The notes beneath the pieces are model-generated. The model had not been told where the DNA came from and searched no databases. It saw only the letters and a program-made list of their open reading frames with translations. The translations under genes and the position numbers were made by a program. From assembly GCA_947374705.1 (NCBI GenBank), contig CANCDA010000052.1:1-14042 (forward strand): a stretch of DNA of 14,042 bases. Direction: 5' to 3'. This document shows, piece by piece, positions 13,319-14,042 of the stretch. Source of the DNA: Comamonadaceae bacterium. GTDB taxonomy: Bacteria > Pseudomonadota > Gammaproteobacteria > Burkholderiales > Burkholderiaceae_C. How positions within the stretch are numbered: position 1 is the stretch's first letter; each line of letters opens with the position of its first letter.

Positions 13319-14042
13319 CCCCTCACGCTTGTCACGGCGTGTACTGCTGCGCCGCCCTTCACAGGGCGGTGCAGGAGCTTAACGTCACCATAGTCGTACA
13401 AGCTGGCACTTTGATCGGCGAGCGCGTTGTAGCTGGGCAAAGTGCCCCCCAGACGGCTGGTTACCGCCGTGGCGCAATTGATGGCGGTTTGCAAAGCGCC
13501 TTCGGTCCAGCCGCCGGAATAAGATACCCCGTCGCCCGCCAGGTAAACACCTTTGTCGGTGGCGGGCGTGAGCGCGCTCAGGAACTGGTAGTAGGCCGCT
13601 TGCAGACCGGGCTCCTGGCCCGGCAGATTGAGCTTGAAAGCCCCGTAGAAGTAGGGCTCACTTTGCCAATCGATGTTGAAAACCTCAGCATTCATGGGCA
13701 GTAAGCTCTTGCCCCAGGTCGCGTCAATCTTGGTAATGGCGGTAACCAAGGTGGTAAAGCGTTTTGCCACATCCATCGCCTGCAACTTCACCGAGTCATC
13801 TTCCCAAGTGTAGCTGACTGCCAACACACCATTGCTGGTGTTGGGGTAGTCCAGCGCGTAAATGCCGCGCGGTAGCGCATCGGTCTGGATCGTCTGCGGC
13901 ACGCCAGGCAGTGGGTTGCCATTGACGTCCAGCCAAAACTTGGTCGCGGTGCGGATGAACATCTTGGACGAGCAAGTCATGTGCAGATTGCGCAAACCCT
14001 CCTTCACTGGCTCACTCACGAGATTGGGCGTGTCCGTCACCG
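13315..14042 (-). CDS. Flavin-dependent amine oxidase, tryptophan 2-monooxygenase-like, C-terminal part (5' end outside window)
   Basis: About 242 residues of a flavoprotein amine oxidase are visible; the frame is open at the window edge, so the N-terminal FAD Rossmann motif is not seen. The diagnostic FAD-contacting C-terminal motif is GVYLAGDGVSYSGGWTEG, followed by ALQTAINCA. Upstream, CSSKMFIRTATKFW and VLAVSYTWEDDSVKL resemble the L-tryptophan 2-monooxygenase (IaaM) branch more than monoamine oxidases proper; this is family resemblance from memory. Such enzymes oxidise an amino acid or amine, in the IaaM case converting tryptophan to indole-3-acetamide. The true substrate cannot be stated. 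A tail of about 45 residues follows the last FAD motif and contains the sequence encoding the 13347-13374 hairpin. Its TAG stop (13317-13315) shares a CTAG with the pyk stop. Confidence 0.85.
   Translation of the reverse strand, partial: VTDTPNLVSEPVKEGLRNLHMTCSSKMFIRTATKFWLDVNGNPLPGVPQTIQTDALPRGIYALDYPNTSNGVLAVSYTWEDDSVKLQAMDVAKRFTTLVTAITKIDATWGKSLLPMNAEVFNIDWQSEPYFYGAFKLNLPGQEPGLQAAYYQFLSALTPATDKGVYLAGDGVSYSGGWTEGALQTAINCATAVTSRLGGTLPSYNALADQSASLYDYGDVKLLHRPVKGGAAVHAVTSVRG
13347..13374 (+). terminator. 12-bp hairpin 28 bases after pyk, inside the opposing gene
   Basis: CTGCGCCGCCCT (13347-13358) pairs with AGGGCGGTGCAG (13363-13374) around a TCAC loop. All pairs are Watson-Crick except one G-T wobble (13351 with 13370). 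On the minus-strand RNA that position would be an A-C mismatch, so the structure is better on the pyk transcript. No T-tract follows, so this may protect the pyk 3' end or assist Rho-dependent termination rather than terminate by itself. Confidence 0.42.

Noticed and set aside
1..14042. Defence island, phage or mobile element
   Set aside because: All genes but two are recognised housekeeping or transport genes in conserved order; there is no integrase, transposase, target-site duplication or CRISPR-like repeat.

Overview
The window looks like chromosomal housekeeping DNA from a high-GC betaproteobacterium. Burkholderiales, and within them the Comamonadaceae (Rhodoferax, Polaromonas and relatives), fit best. 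This rests on the protein character of SecD/SecF, Def/Fmt, DprA, Pgk and PykA, the gene order LysM-dprA-smg divergent from def-fmt, and a short palindromic repeat inside fmt that resembles a dispersed repeat I remember from that family. The lineage is inferred from memory; no search was run. I see no tRNA, rRNA, CRISPR array, transposase, phage gene or toxin-antitoxin pair, and no gene-free stretch longer than about 120 bases.

Layout. (1) 1-4063, plus strand: the 3' end of secD, then secF, then a 752-residue DUF1631-family protein 20 bases after secF. (2) 4094-7048, minus strand: a LysM exported protein, dprA and smg (transcribed in that order), converging on the DUF1631 gene. (3) 7197-9815, plus strand: def, fmt, azlC and azlD, packed with overlaps or very short gaps and divergent from the LysM gene across an intergenic region with two phased inverted repeats. 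(4) 9917-13318, plus strand: pgk, a small unrecognised lipoprotein gene and pyk, each with its own upstream region. (5) 13315-14042, minus strand: the C-terminal part of a flavin amine oxidase resembling tryptophan 2-monooxygenase. It converges on pyk so tightly that both genes use one CTAG for their stop codons.

How the genes work together. SecDF drives late steps of Sec export. Def and Fmt are the paired deformylase and formyltransferase of initiator methionine. AzlCD exports branched-chain amino acids. DprA loads RecA on incoming single-stranded DNA. Pgk and Pyk are the two ATP-yielding steps of lower glycolysis, and the lipoprotein gene sits between them.

I do not see an undescribed multi-gene system here. 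What repays a second look is mainly small-scale: an inverted-repeat element occupying exactly 19 in-frame codons of fmt; a near-consensus FNR/Anr box at class II spacing before the lipoprotein gene; two related palindromic sites at the pyk promoter; two inverted repeats 31 bp apart between LysM and def; a 12-bp hairpin just past pyk inside the opposing gene; and a TTG start of fmt overlapping the def stop.
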